Shown here one piece after another: positions 30,310 through 40,517 of a DNA stretch of 64,000 nucleotides (position 1 is its first letter; each line of letters starts with the position of its first letter). A model generated the notes under the pieces. The model was not told where the DNA came from. It was given only the letters and a program-made list of their open reading frames with translations, and searched no databases. Where the stretch lies: contig NZ_JAJOZS010000006.1 of the NCBI RefSeq assembly GCF_021168555.1, positions 62,001-126,000 of the forward strand. Direction: 5' to 3'. Source of the stretch: Stenotrophomonas sp. MMGLT7. GTDB lineage: Bacteria; Pseudomonadota; Gammaproteobacteria; Xanthomonadales; Xanthomonadaceae. The translations under genes and the position numbers were made by a program.

Positions 30310-31941
30310 ATGCCCCTGGGTAAACGCCCGCTCGTATTTTTGACAGCCGCCGCCGGCCTCTGCCTGGCGGCTTTTCACGCTTGGGCGGGCGAGATCCGGC
30401 AGGTTTCCGTCGATACCGGCGCCACCGGCACCCGTGCCGAGATCCAGCTGGAGGGCTCGGGCGCCTACAAGACCATCTCGCTGGCCGACCCGAACCGGCT
30501 GGTCGTCGATTTCCCGGACTCCAGCGCCATCCGTGGCCTCAAGCTTCCTGCGCCCGCGGGCGTGGTGACCGCGGTGCGTACCGGCCAGCCGACACCGGGC
30601 ACCTTTCGCGTGGTGTTCGACCTGGCCACCGCGGTGGCGGCGTTCAAGCCGCGGATGGACAACGTGGGCGGCAAGTCGCGGCTGGTGATCGAGTGGCCCG
30701 GGGACGCGCCGGCCAGCGCAACGGCATCGCCGGCGCCGGCACCGGCCACTCCGGTGGCTGCCGCCACGCCGCCGCCGGCCGCCGCCGAGTCGACCCCCGC
30801 CGCGAGCGCGGACCCGGCCAGGACCAGGGAGGAGGCGGCCCGCGCCACCGCCGCGCTGACCGCCGCGGTGGTCAGCCAGGCCCGGGCGCCGGCGCCTGCC
30901 CCGACTCCGACTCCGACTTCTTCCACGCCGCAACCGGCACCTGCGCAGGCGGGGGTGCCCGCCGCTGCCCCGGTGGCCGCTACCAGCGTCGCCTCCGGCA
31001 GCCGGCCCAGCCCGGCCGCCATCCTCAATGGCACGGTTGCGACCACGGTCGTCCCGGCCGCGCCGGCGAGCGCCGAGCCGGTCGCCGCGGCCACCCCTGC
31101 GCCTGCGCCGGCGGTGCCCACCGAGGTCCGCCCGACGATGCCGAGCGCGTCCTCGCGCATCCGCATGCAGTCCGGCATGCGGCCGCTGGTGGTGGCGATC
31201 GATCCGGGCCACGGCGGCCAGGATCCCGGGGCCATCGGCCCCAGCGGCAAGCGCGAGAAGGACGTGACCCTGGCCATCGCCCGCGAACTGGCGCGCCAGA
31301 TCAACTCCACGCCGGGCCTGAAGGCCTTCCTGACCCGCGACAGCGACGTCTTCATCCCGTTGCCGATGCGCGCGCAGAAGGCCCGTGCGGCCAAGGCCGA
31401 CATCTTCATCTCGATCCATGCCGACGCGGCGGAGAACCGCAACGCGGCCGGCTCGTCGGTGTACGTGCTGTCCACCAAGGGCGCGTCCTCGCAGCGCGCG
31501 CGCTGGCTGGCCGACAAGGAGAACGCGGCCGACCTAGTCGGCGGCGTGCGCCTGCAGAAGACCGAGACCACGCTGGCCAACGTATTGCTGGACCTGGCCC
31601 AGAGCGGCCACATGAAGGCCTCCGAGGATGCCGCCGGGCACGTGCTGGGCGGGCTCAAGCGCATCGGCAACAACCACAAGCCGAGCCTGGAGCGCGCCAA
31701 CTTCGCCGTGCTGCGCACCTCGGACATGCCGGCGATGCTGGTGGAGACGGCCTTCATCTCCAATCCGGCCGAGGAGCGGCGGCTGATCGACCCGGCGTTC
31801 CAGCGGCGCCTGGCCAGCGCCGTGCTCGACGGAGTCGACACCTTCTTCACCCGCCAGCCGCCGCCGGGCACGCTGTACGCCGCCCGCGCCCAGGCCGAGG
31901 CCGACGCGGCCGCCGGCACCGTCGCCGGCGGCAGCCCGTAG
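30310..31941 (+). CDS. amiC: N-acetylmuramoyl-L-alanine amidase (AmiC type)
   Basis: About 543 residues, a periplasmic zinc amidase splitting septal peptidoglycan. It has a signal peptide (about 1-25), AMIN targeting domain (about 27-130), a long Pro/Ala/Thr linker (about 135-290) and the Amidase_3 domain (about 290-520) with DPGHGGQDPGAIG, KREKDVTLAIAREL and SIHADAA zinc-site motifs and the catalytic Glu in VETAFISN. ATG 30310 is taken as the start; a GTG at 30292 is in frame, and no clear Shine-Dalgarno decides. In E. coli the corresponding place is held by amiB. The stop TAG lies in a GTAG sequence resembling a REP head. Confidence 0.92.
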   Translation: MPLGKRPLVFLTAAAGLCLAAFHAWAGEIRQVSVDTGATGTRAEIQLEGSGAYKTISLADPNRLVVDFPDSSAIRGLKLPAPAGVVTAVRTGQPTPGTFRVVFDLATAVAAFKPRMDNVGGKSRLVIEWPGDAPASATASPAPAPATPVAAATPPPAAAESTPAASADPARTREEAARATAALTAAVVSQARAPAPAPTPTPTSSTPQPAPAQAGVPAAAPVAATSVASGSRPSPAAILNGTVATTVVPAAPASAEPVAAATPAPAPAVPTEVRPTMPSASSRIRMQSGMRPLVVAIDPGHGGQDPGAIGPSGKREKDVTLAIARELARQINSTPGLKAFLTRDSDVFIPLPMRAQKARAAKADIFISIHADAAENRNAAGSSVYVLSTKGASSQRARWLADKENAADLVGGVRLQKTETTLANVLLDLAQSGHMKASEDAAGHVLGGLKRIGNNHKPSLERANFAVLRTSDMPAMLVETAFISNPAEERRLIDPAFQRRLASAVLDGVDTFFTRQPPPGTLYAARAQAEADAAAGTVAGGSP

Positions 31942-32479
31942 CCCGTATAGCCCGCGGCCCATGCCCGGGAGAGTGAAGTCGTCGTTTCCGCGCAGTCGGA
32001 GACACGGCGGCTCCTGAAAGCCTGCCTCGTCATCACAGATGGCAACAGGCAGTTCCCTTCTCCCGCTTGCGGGGGAAGGTGGCGCGCAGCGCCGGATGGG
32101 GGAGCTTTTGCTGTCGCTTTCCCATGCGCCAGCCAGCCCCCATCCGCCCTTCGGGCACCTTCCCCCGCAAGCGGGAGAAGGGAACTGTGTGTCCCTGTTT
32201 CTTGGTGAAGAGACAGGCAAAGGCGGGAACCCGGTGCCTGTGTCTTGAAGAATTGGACGTGAGATTCCGTTGCTTGCCGCGAAAGTCGCTGGGTCTGCGC
32301 CTGCGCGGAAACGACGAATTCACTGTCAGGGGGCGGGGCGCAGCAACCACGACTTCGCCGGCGGCGGCGACACCCGCAGCGTCGGCTATCATCAACGGTC
32401 CCTCTTTCGTGCAGCCTGCCGTGTCGTTTGCCTGCCCCATGACGCCATGCCGTATCGCCTCGTCCGCGGGAGTGCCGGC
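31942..32479. repeat. Composite repeat region between amiC and mutL (type ii palindrome, copy 2, inside a 17-bp inverted pair)
   Basis: A 538-bp gap without a gene. Two perfect 17-bp inverted copies (TCGTCGTTTCCGCGCAG at 31979-31995; its reverse complement at 32301-32317) enclose a palindromic element whose outer arms are perfect over 30 bp (32052-32081 and 32156-32185, core CTTCTCCCGCTTGCGGGGG). The middle matches the element at 25.5 kb. TATCAT near 32386, about 90 bp before mutL, could be a -10 box but has no clear -35. Confidence 0.8.
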
Positions 32480-34341
<1,862 letters not shown>

Positions 34342-34342
<1 letters not shown>

Positions 34343-35436
34343 TGGGCAGGATGGGGAGATGGCTCGGATTGGGGCTGGCCGCCGCCGCGCTGGCCGGCTG
34401 CGGCGACAGGAAGTCCGGCCAGGATGCAGCCGTGGTGCAGCCGGATCCGGCCTTCGCGGCCGACAACCAGGCGTGGCGGGTGCAGCGCTACCAGGAGCTG
34501 ACCCGGCCGGACGGCTGGACCAGCCTGGTCGGGCTGCACTGGCTCTCGCTCAAGGCGCACTACATCGGCTCCGGCGCCGACAGCGGCATCCGCCTGGCGG
34601 TAGGACCGGCCAAGATGGGCCTGGTGTCGCGTCGACGCTCGAATGCCGGCCCTGCGCTTGCCCCGGACTCGCATCGCGGCGGTGCAGGCCTTGCCAGGAC
34701 GGCCAGTCCTGGCGGCGGCCTGCGCGTTGCGCCGCAAGCCGATGGCGGCGCGCACCGCCGCCAGTCGAGCGGCGACGCGACGCTGGCCTCCAGCGACGGC
34801 GACGAGGTCTGGTTCACGCCCGAGCCCGGCGTTGCACTGACCGTGGACGGCCGGCCGCTGGTCGGCCGCATCCGCTTCCACAGCGACCGCGACCCGCAGC
34901 CCACCACGATCGGCTTCGACGACGGCAAGGGCCTGCTGACGCTGATCCGCCGCGGCGACCGCCATGCGCTGCGGCTCAAGCATGCCGATGCGCCCTCGCG
35001 CACGGGATTCACCGGGCTGGACTACTGGCCGCTGGACGAATCCTGGCGGATCAAGGCGCGCTTCGTGCCCAACGCCGCCGGCAAGACCCTGCCGATCGTA
35101 GACATCGTCGGCATCACCACCGAGATGGCCAACGCCGGGGCGGTCGAGTTCGAGCGCGATGGCCATGCGTGGAGGCTGCAGGCCATCGGCGAGCCGGGGC
35201 AGGAGCTGTTCGTGATCTTCGCCGACCGCACCAGCGGCCACGGCAGCTATCCGGCCGGGCGCTACATCGACCTGCCGGCACCGGACGCCAACGGCGAGGT
35301 GACGATCGACTTCAACCGCGCCTACAACCCGCCGTGCGCGTTCACCCCGTTCGCCACCTGCCCGCTGCCGCCGCCGGAGAACCGGCTGGACCTGCGGGTC
35401 GACGCCGGCGAGAAGAACTACCGGAAGCCGCATTGA
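34342..35436 (+). CDS. DUF1684 lipoprotein carrying an in-frame palindromic insert
   Basis: 364 residues. It has a lipoprotein signal with lipobox LAGC (Cys20) and a DUF1684 domain: QELTRPDGWTSLVGLHWL, EVWFTPEPGVALTVDG, TGFTGLDYWPLDESWRIKARF and the signature AYNPPCAFTPFATCPLPPPE followed by NRL. Function unknown; no catalytic motif is established. Residues about 96-147 are an atypical Ser/Arg/Gly/Ala-rich stretch encoded by a 156-bp nested palindrome that interrupts what should be a continuous beta region between LAVGPAKMG and EVWFTPEP. It overlaps mutL by one base and the next gene by four. Confidence 0.82.
34626..34781. repeat. 156-bp nested palindrome inserted in frame in the DUF1684 gene
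   Basis: Outer arms GTCGCGTCGACGCTCGA (34626-34642) and its inverted copy (34765-34781) match 16 of 17. Inner arms GCAGGCC (34684-34690)/GGCCTGC (34717-34723) and GCCAGGAC (34693-34700)/GTCCTGGC (34706-34713) are nested, and all share the centre between 34703 and 34704. The span is 52 codons with no stop in the coding frame. Confidence 0.8.
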
Positions 35437-36392
35437 CCACTCGCGCACGCCATGGCTACTGGACGTGGGCGTGCCTGACATGGCTGCTGCTGTGGATGGC
35501 GGCGTTGCCGGCGGTCGCGGCGCAGCCGCCGCTGCCGCTGCTGTGGAAGGTGTCGCAGGGGCAGGGCGATGCGGCGGTGTACCTGCTCGGTTCCTTCCAC
35601 CTGCTGCAGCCGGGCGACTACCCGTCCGCGCCCGAGGTGCAGGATGCCTTCCGCCAGTCCGACCGGATCGCGTTCGAGCTGGCGCCGGCGGAGATGGAGC
35701 CGGCCACGCTCGGCGCGGCGATGCTGCAGGCCGCCACCCGCCGCGACGGCAGCCGCCTGCAGGACGACCTGGATGCGGCCACCTGGCGGCAGCTGCAGGA
35801 TTTCGCGCGGGCGCAGGGGCTGGACCTGGCGCGCATGTCCGGGTTCAAGACATGGTTCGTCGGCCTGAGCGTGGGGATGGCGTCGATGACCCGGCAGGGG
35901 CTGGATCCCGACCTCGGCCTGGACCGCCATTTCATGCAGCAGGCGGGCAGCGCCGGCAAACCGGTATCCGGCCTGGAAAGCGCGGCGTCGCAGATCGCGC
36001 TGCTCGACGGCATGAGCCTGCTGGAACAGCGCCAGCTGCTGGCCGATGCGCTGGAACAGGCGCGGCCCGACTCCGGCCAGGCGCGCGAACTGCATGACGC
36101 CTGGCGGCGTGGCGATGCCGAGTTGCTGCGGAAGCTGACCGTCGAGCAGATGCGCGCGGAGTATCCGCAGCTGTATCGGCGCATGAACGTCGACCGCAAC
36201 AGCGCCTGGCTGCTGCAGTTGCAGCGATGGCTGCAGCCCGGCCAGGGGCGGACGCTGGTGGTGGTGGGCGCCATGCACCTGCTGGGCGCCGATGGCCTGG
36301 TGGAGCGCCTGCGCGCGAAGGGCTATCGCGTCGCCCGCGTCTGCAGTGGCTGCGCCGGACAACCGCCGCAACCACCGGCAGGAGCGATGTAG
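35433..36392 (+). CDS. TraB/GumN family protein
   Basis: 319 residues. A TTG start at 35433 overlaps the previous stop; CCGGAAG lies ahead. It has a signal peptide (about 1-32, ending AAQPPLP) and a TraB/GumN domain: LLWKVSQGQGDAAVYLLGSF (with the GSFH motif), FELAPAEM, MSGFKTWFVGLSVGMA, LDRHFMQQAG and VVVGAMHLLGADGLVERLRAKG (conserved GxxH). The family is proposed to be a metal-dependent protease fold (Tiki/GumN-like); in xanthan producers GumN is linked to the gum cluster, which is not here. Its stop codon is the first GTAG of a tandem REP. Confidence 0.88.
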   Translation: MTTRARHGYWTWACLTWLLLWMAALPAVAAQPPLPLLWKVSQGQGDAAVYLLGSFHLLQPGDYPSAPEVQDAFRQSDRIAFELAPAEMEPATLGAAMLQAATRRDGSRLQDDLDAATWRQLQDFARAQGLDLARMSGFKTWFVGLSVGMASMTRQGLDPDLGLDRHFMQQAGSAGKPVSGLESAASQIALLDGMSLLEQRQLLADALEQARPDSGQARELHDAWRRGDAELLRKLTVEQMRAEYPQLYRRMNVDRNSAWLLQLQRWLQPGQGRTLVVVGAMHLLGADGLVERLRAKGYRVARVCSGCAGQPPQPPAGAM

Positions 36393-36466
36393 GAGCGATG
36401 TAGGAGCGACTTCAGTCGCGATGGGGCTCTACCGGGAAGCCCCATCGCGACTGAAGTCGTTCCTAC
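36381..36466. repeat. SMAG-like GTAG REP, inverted dimer
   Basis: GTAGGAGCGACTTCAGTCGC then GATGGGGCT (36400-36428) and its inverted copy (36438-36466) enclose a 9-base loop, so the pair can form a 29-bp hairpin with one mismatch. Upstream, the unit GGAGCGATGTA is repeated in tandem and contains the stop codon of the GumN-like gene. A single copy is at 48156-48177. The GTAG head and the internal palindrome match the Stenotrophomonas SMAG class. Confidence 0.8.
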
Positions 36467-36536
36467 AGGAAGGGCGGGAAGCAGGACGGATCCGTAAGAC
36501 ACCTGGGGCAAGAACCGCCCCAGGGCGCGTCGACGG

Positions 36537-37052
36537 TCAGCGCGGGCGCGCCTTGCCGCCGCTGCCGGGCGCCGACGGGCCGGACGACTCGCCGCCTTCC
36601 TTGCCGCCCTGGCCGAAGCCGGCGCCGAAGTTGCGCTGGAACTCCTGCCACAGCTGCAGGTTGCGCTCTGTGAGCTGGTTCATCATCGTCCACGGGGTCT
36701 GCCCGAGCAGGTTGCCCATCTGCTGGCGGAACTGCTGCTGCTGGTCCAGGAACACCTGCATGCTGCGCTCCAGGTAGTTGCCCATGAAGCCCTGCAGCGA
36801 GTCGCCGTAGAAGCGGATCATCTGGCTGAGCATCTGCGTGGACAGCAGCGGTTCGCCGTCGCGCTCCTGGTCGGAGATGATCTGCAGCAGGACCGAACGG
36901 GTCAGGTCCTCGCCGCTCTTGGCGTCGCGCACCTCGAATTCCTCGCCGTCGATGATCAACTGGCGCACATCCTCGATGGTGATGTAGCTGGAGATCTCGG
37001 TGTCGTACAGACGCCGGTTGGGATATTTCTTGATGACGCGGACATCGGCCAT
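36537..37052 (-). CDS. phaR: Polyhydroxyalkanoate synthesis repressor PhaR
   Basis: 171 residues. PhaR represses phasin and PHA genes and is released by PHA polymer. The DNA-binding N-terminal domain (about 1-62) reads VRVIKKYPNRRLYDTEISSY followed by ITIEDVRQL, and the PHB accumulation regulatory domain (about 65-110) ISDQERDGEPLLSTQMLSQMIR. The C-terminus is Gln-rich then Gly/Ser-rich. It is followed 600 bp upstream by phaB on the same strand. A perfect palindrome 100 bp ahead of its start is a candidate operator. Confidence 0.93.
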   Translation of the reverse strand: MADVRVIKKYPNRRLYDTEISSYITIEDVRQLIIDGEEFEVRDAKSGEDLTRSVLLQIISDQERDGEPLLSTQMLSQMIRFYGDSLQGFMGNYLERSMQVFLDQQQQFRQQMGNLLGQTPWTMMNQLTERNLQLWQEFQRNFGAGFGQGGKEGGESSGPSAPGSGGKARPR

Positions 37053-37660
37053 GGCGTGGATGCTCGGTACGGAGTGGGCGGAGGATGGCGCAGCGCAACA
37101 GGCCTTGCAACAGGACTAAGGTCCAATTTCCAGGCGTTTGCGGACCCCAAAATGCTGCGCAGCATGGGATTGCGGGCGATCGCGCACGGCTGCAGCAAAA
37201 CTGTATGGTTCAGCCCCGCGCGCTTCGTCCGTTCCCCGGCAGATCGCGCGGAAACGGCCTTCGCGGATCCGGATTGGCGCTGACTGCCAGTTGTCGTGCC
37301 CGATCGACCGTCGTCCACGCGAAGTGTCTTTGCACAGCCCAATGGCTGGCAAAGCGGGGCCCCAGCGACGCGAGCCCGCGCCGCGGCAAGGCACCGGATC
37401 GCCGCACTGGCGGGATGACGTCCGCCAGAAATGCAGGGGCTGGCACTCGACGCCAACTCAGGTCCCCGTATTTGACGGCAGCGCTGCCATCCCGAGCCGT
37501 GCGGCCTGCTCCCGTTTGACCAGCCCTTCGGCCGTGGAAAGCATCTGGCGGAGGCTGGCTCCGGTGGCCAGCCGGGATGCGGCGCCAGGCAACACCGCAC
37601 CCGGCCGGCCCCTGCAGTTCCAACGCGACCCGTTCGGGAACGGACGTGCCCGGAGGGGCC
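37053..37660. other. 608-bp intergenic region between phaB and phaR
   Basis: No open frame here has convincing protein-like composition. It holds the phaR promoter region with palindromes ATGCTGCGCAGCAT (37152-37165) and GCTGCAGC (37189-37196). I see no tRNA, REP or heptamer repeat in it. GC content appears somewhat lower than in the flanking genes. Confidence 0.5.
37152..37165. promoter_or_regulatory. Candidate PhaR operator upstream of phaR
   Basis: A perfect 14-bp palindrome ATGCTGCGCAGCAT, with a second palindrome GCTGCAGC 24 bp further. PhaR proteins of Alphaproteobacteria are known to bind CTGC...GCAG-type sequences near their own genes, so autoregulation is plausible. Binding is inferred. 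Confidence 0.4.
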
Positions 37661-38401
37661 TCACCAGCCCATGTGGTGGCCGCCGTTGATGTCCAGGTTG
37701 GAGCCGGTGATCCACGCGGCTTCCTCGGCGACCAGGAACGCCACCGCGTAGGCGATCTCGTCGGGCCGGCCCAGGCGCCCGGTGGGGATGTCGGCGACGA
37801 TCTTGGCGCGCACCTCCTCGGGCACGGCCATGACCATGTCGGTGGCGACGTAGCCGGGGGAGATGGTGTTGACGGTGATGCCGAAGCCGGCGTTCTCGCG
37901 CGCCAGCGAAATGGTGAAGCCGTGCATGCCGGCCTTGGCCGCGGCGTAGTTGGCCTGGCCGTACTGGCCCCGGAGGCCGTTGATCGAACTGATCTGGATG
38001 ATGCGTCCCCAGCGCCGCCGGCGCATCGCCTCGATCGCCGGCCGGGTGACGTTGAACACCGAGTTGAGATTGGTGTTGACCACCTCGTGCCACTGTTCCG
38101 CGGTCATGCGGTGGAAGGTGGTGTCGCGGGTGATGCCGGCATTGTTGACCAGGATCTCCACCGGCCCGAGCGAGCCCTCGACCGCGCCCACCAGGGCTGC
38201 GGCCGAGGCGGTGTCGGCCACGTCGCCGGGGAACAGGGCGACCTCGAAACCGTCCTGGCGCATGCGCTGCTGCCATTCCTGGGCGTGGTCGCCGTTGCGG
38301 AAGTTGGTCGCCACCCGATGGCCCAGGCCGGCCAGGCGCCGGCAGATCGCGGTGCCGATGCCGCCGGTACCGCCGGTGACCAGTGCGACGCGAGGGGTCA
38401 T
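37661..38401 (-). CDS. phaB: Acetoacetyl-CoA reductase PhaB
   Basis: 246 residues, short-chain dehydrogenase that reduces acetoacetyl-CoA to (R)-3-hydroxybutyryl-CoA, the PHB precursor. It has the Rossmann motif VTGGTGGIGTAICRRLA, VNNAGITRDTTFHRM (typical of PhaB), catalytic Ser in SSINGLRGQYGQ, YAAAK and the ending ITGSNLDINGGHHMGW, which is characteristic of PhaB. ATG 38401 follows CGGAGC. The pairing with phaR supports the PHA role over FabG; no PHA synthase is in the window. Confidence 0.9.
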   Translation of the reverse strand: MTPRVALVTGGTGGIGTAICRRLAGLGHRVATNFRNGDHAQEWQQRMRQDGFEVALFPGDVADTASAAALVGAVEGSLGPVEILVNNAGITRDTTFHRMTAEQWHEVVNTNLNSVFNVTRPAIEAMRRRRWGRIIQISSINGLRGQYGQANYAAAKAGMHGFTISLARENAGFGITVNTISPGYVATDMVMAVPEEVRAKIVADIPTGRLGRPDEIAYAVAFLVAEEAAWITGSNLDINGGHHMGW

Positions 38402-38455
38402 GGGCGCTTGCTCCGGGAGTCGATGGCCAGCGGCCGAATGGATGGGCACGCCATG

Positions 38456-39349
38456 CTACAGGTTCGGCCCCCGCAGTGAAGCAAACGCAATGTTGCAGCG
38501 GGGCAGGCGCGCCGGATCGAAGCGCTGCAGCATGGCGTGCAGCATGGCATCGGGCGTGCGCCTGCCGGCGGCGGGCAGCGCCGGCTGGCCCAGCGCCTTC
38601 CACGCCAGCGCCAGCGCGGGCAGGGGATCGCCGCGATCCAGCGGCAGCGCCGCCATCGACTTGGACAGCTTGTGGCCATCGGCATCGAGCACCAGCGGCA
38701 GGTGCAGGTAGCGCGGCGTCGGCAGGCCGAGTGCGCGCTGCAGCAGGATCTGGCGCGCGGTGGAGTCCAGCAGGTCGGCGCCGCGGACCACGTGGGTGAT
38801 GCCCTGGTCGGCGTCGTCGGCCACCACCGCCAGCTGGTAGGCCCAGCAGCCATCGGCGCGCAGCAGGACGAAGTCGCCGACCTCGGCATGTACGTCCTGG
38901 CGCTGCGGTCCGCGCAGCAGGTCGTCGAAGGCCAGCACGGCACCGGCCGCTACCTTCAGCCGCACCGCGGGGCGTGGACGCGGCGCGGCCACCACGCAGC
39001 GGTGATGGATGCCGCCGGCGGCGGCCAGTTCGCTGCGGCTGCAGCTGCATTCGAAGGCCAGGCCCTGATGCAGCAGGCGCTGCAGCAGTTCCCGGTAGCG
39101 CTCGCCGCGGCTGCTCTGCCACAGCACCGGCTCGTCCGGATGCAGGCCGAACGCGGCCAGGGTATCGAGCTGGTCGCGCGCGGCGCCGGCCACCTCGCGG
39201 CCACGGTCCACGTCCTCGATGCGGACCAGCCAGCGGCCGCCGGCGTGGCGCGCCAGCAGCCAGCTGCCGAGCGCGGCCAGCAGCGAGCCGAAGTGCAGCG
39301 GGCCGGTGGGCGAGGGCGCGAAGCGCCCGCGGTAATGCGAGGTATCCAT
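38456..39349 (-). CDS. gluQ: Glutamyl-Q tRNA(Asp) synthetase
   Basis: 297 residues, a truncated GluRS paralogue that attaches Glu to the queuosine base of tRNA-Asp. It has the HIGH-region [26 protein letters not shown] motif, and the zinc-site cysteines in ECSCSR...HHRC. The anticodon-binding domain of GluRS is missing, which is normal for this family. It works downstream of queuosine synthesis, as does QueG at 27-28 kb, though the genes are unlinked. It diverges from htpX. Confidence 0.93.
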   Translation of the reverse strand: MDTSHYRGRFAPSPTGPLHFGSLLAALGSWLLARHAGGRWLVRIEDVDRGREVAGAARDQLDTLAAFGLHPDEPVLWQSSRGERYRELLQRLLHQGLAFECSCSRSELAAAGGIHHRCVVAAPRPRPAVRLKVAAGAVLAFDDLLRGPQRQDVHAEVGDFVLLRADGCWAYQLAVVADDADQGITHVVRGADLLDSTARQILLQRALGLPTPRYLHLPLVLDADGHKLSKSMAALPLDRGDPLPALALAWKALGQPALPAAGRRTPDAMLHAMLQRFDPARLPRCNIAFASLRGPNL

Positions 39350-39368
39350 GGATGGCTGAATCGTCGGT

Positions 39369-39408
39369 CAGGTTGCAACTTGAATTCAACCTGTCCGCAC
39401 GCCAGATT
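39369..39408 (+). promoter_or_regulatory. Candidate htpX promoter with palindromes
   Basis: CTTGAA (39379-39384) matches a heat-shock sigma -35 element, with CAGATT at 39403-39408 as a poor -10 (17-bp spacing from TTGAAT). The stretch lies inside inverted repeats CAGGTTG (39369-39375)/CAACCTG (39387-39393) and the palindrome TTGAATTCAA (39380-39389). Either heat-shock or repressor control is possible; this is weak evidence. Confidence 0.3.
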
Positions 39409-39448
39409 GATGGCAATCTGTCAGTCTTCCACGGAGAAGATCCTCCCC

Positions 39449-40333
39449 ATGTTCAACCGCATTTTCCTGTTCCTGGTCACCAACTTCGCCGTGCTGATCC
39501 TGGCGGGAATCGTGATGTCGCTGCTGGGGGTCAATCCCTCGCAGATGAGTGGCCTGCTGGTGATGGCGGCGATCTTCGGCTTCGGCGGTTCGCTGATCTC
39601 GCTGCTGCTGTCCAAGTTCATGGCCAAGCGTGCCACCGGCGCGCAGGTCATCACCGAGCCGCGCAACCAGACCGAGCGCTGGCTGCTGGCCACGGTGGAG
39701 CGACAGGCGCGCATGGCCGGCATCGGCATGCCCGAGGTGGCGGTCTACGACGGTCCGGAGATCAACGCGTTCGCCACCGGCGCCAACCGCAACAACGCGC
39801 TGGTGGCGGTGTCCACCGGCCTGCTGCAGAACATGAGCGAGGACGAGGCCGAGGCGGTGCTGGGCCACGAGATCGCCCACGTCGCCAATGGCGACATGGT
39901 GACCATGGCGCTGCTGCAGGGCGTGCTCAATACCTTCGTGATCGTGCTGGCGCGGCTGGTCGGCGGGGTGATCGACAGCTACCTGTCGGGCAACCGCGAC
40001 AACGCCGGCGGCCGCGGCTTCGCCTACTACATCATCGTGTTCGTGCTGGAGATGGTGTTCGGCCTGTTCGCGACCATGATCGCGATGTGGTTCTCGCGCC
40101 ATCGCGAGTTCCGCGCCGACGCCGGCGGCGCGCGCCTGGCCGGGCGCAACAAGATGATCGCCGCGCTGGAGCGGCTGCAGCTCAACCACGGGCAGAGCAC
40201 CCTGCCGACCCAGGTCGCGGCCTTCGGCATCGCCGGCGGCGTGGGCGAGGGGCTGCGCAAGCTGTTCCTGAGCCATCCGCCGCTGCCCGAGCGCATCGCC
40301 GCGCTGCGCGCGGCCAATTCGACCGTCGTCTGA
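39449..40333 (+). CDS. htpX: Membrane protease HtpX
   Basis: 294 residues. HtpX is an M48 zinc protease in the inner membrane that degrades misfolded membrane proteins together with FtsH. Two N-terminal transmembrane helices (about 4-25 and 33-54), HEIAH at 140-144, two further helices (about 150-175 and 190-215) and [13 protein letters not shown] supplying the third zinc ligand give the standard topology. ATG 39449 follows GGAGA (39433-39437). It is divergent from gluQ and followed by a strong terminator. Confidence 0.96.
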   Translation: MFNRIFLFLVTNFAVLILAGIVMSLLGVNPSQMSGLLVMAAIFGFGGSLISLLLSKFMAKRATGAQVITEPRNQTERWLLATVERQARMAGIGMPEVAVYDGPEINAFATGANRNNALVAVSTGLLQNMSEDEAEAVLGHEIAHVANGDMVTMALLQGVLNTFVIVLARLVGGVIDSYLSGNRDNAGGRGFAYYIIVFVLEMVFGLFATMIAMWFSRHREFRADAGGARLAGRNKMIAALERLQLNHGQSTLPTQVAAFGIAGGVGEGLRKLFLSHPPLPERIAALRAANSTVV

Positions 40334-40362
40334 CGCGTCGCGCGATCGTTTCCCGCCCCACC

Positions 40363-40394
40363 CAGGCCCGCCGCAAGGCGGGCCTGTTTCTTTT
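40363..40394 (+). terminator. Terminator after htpX
   Basis: CAGGCCCGCC (40363-40372), GCAA loop, GGCGGGCCTG (40377-40386), then TTTCTTTT: a perfect 10-bp stem with a GNRA loop and T-rich tail. Confidence 0.93.
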
Positions 40395-40455
40395 CGCGCC
40401 GGCGCATGCACCGGACCCATGGCCCGACAGGCGAGGCGTGTCGGCAGGTCGATGA

Positions 40456-40486
40456 CCCCGGGGGGCGCTTCGCTTGCCCGGGCTAC
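40456..40486 (-). repeat. GTAGCCCGGGC-type REP element
   Basis: On the minus strand it reads GTAGCCCGGGCAAGCGAAGC then GCCCCCCGGGG: GTAG head, CCCGGGC arm, short loop and inverted arm. It lies between the htpX terminator and the fimX stop, two convergent genes. Confidence 0.7.
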
Positions 40487-40517
40487 GCGGCGGCAGAAGC
40501 CGGGGCGGATGCCGGGA

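Noticed and set aside
37085-37519. A 144-codon frame in the phaB-phaR gap
   Set aside because: Arg/Ser/Ala/Cys composition without hydrophobic periodicity, no ribosome-binding site, and overlapping open frames on other strands of equal quality.
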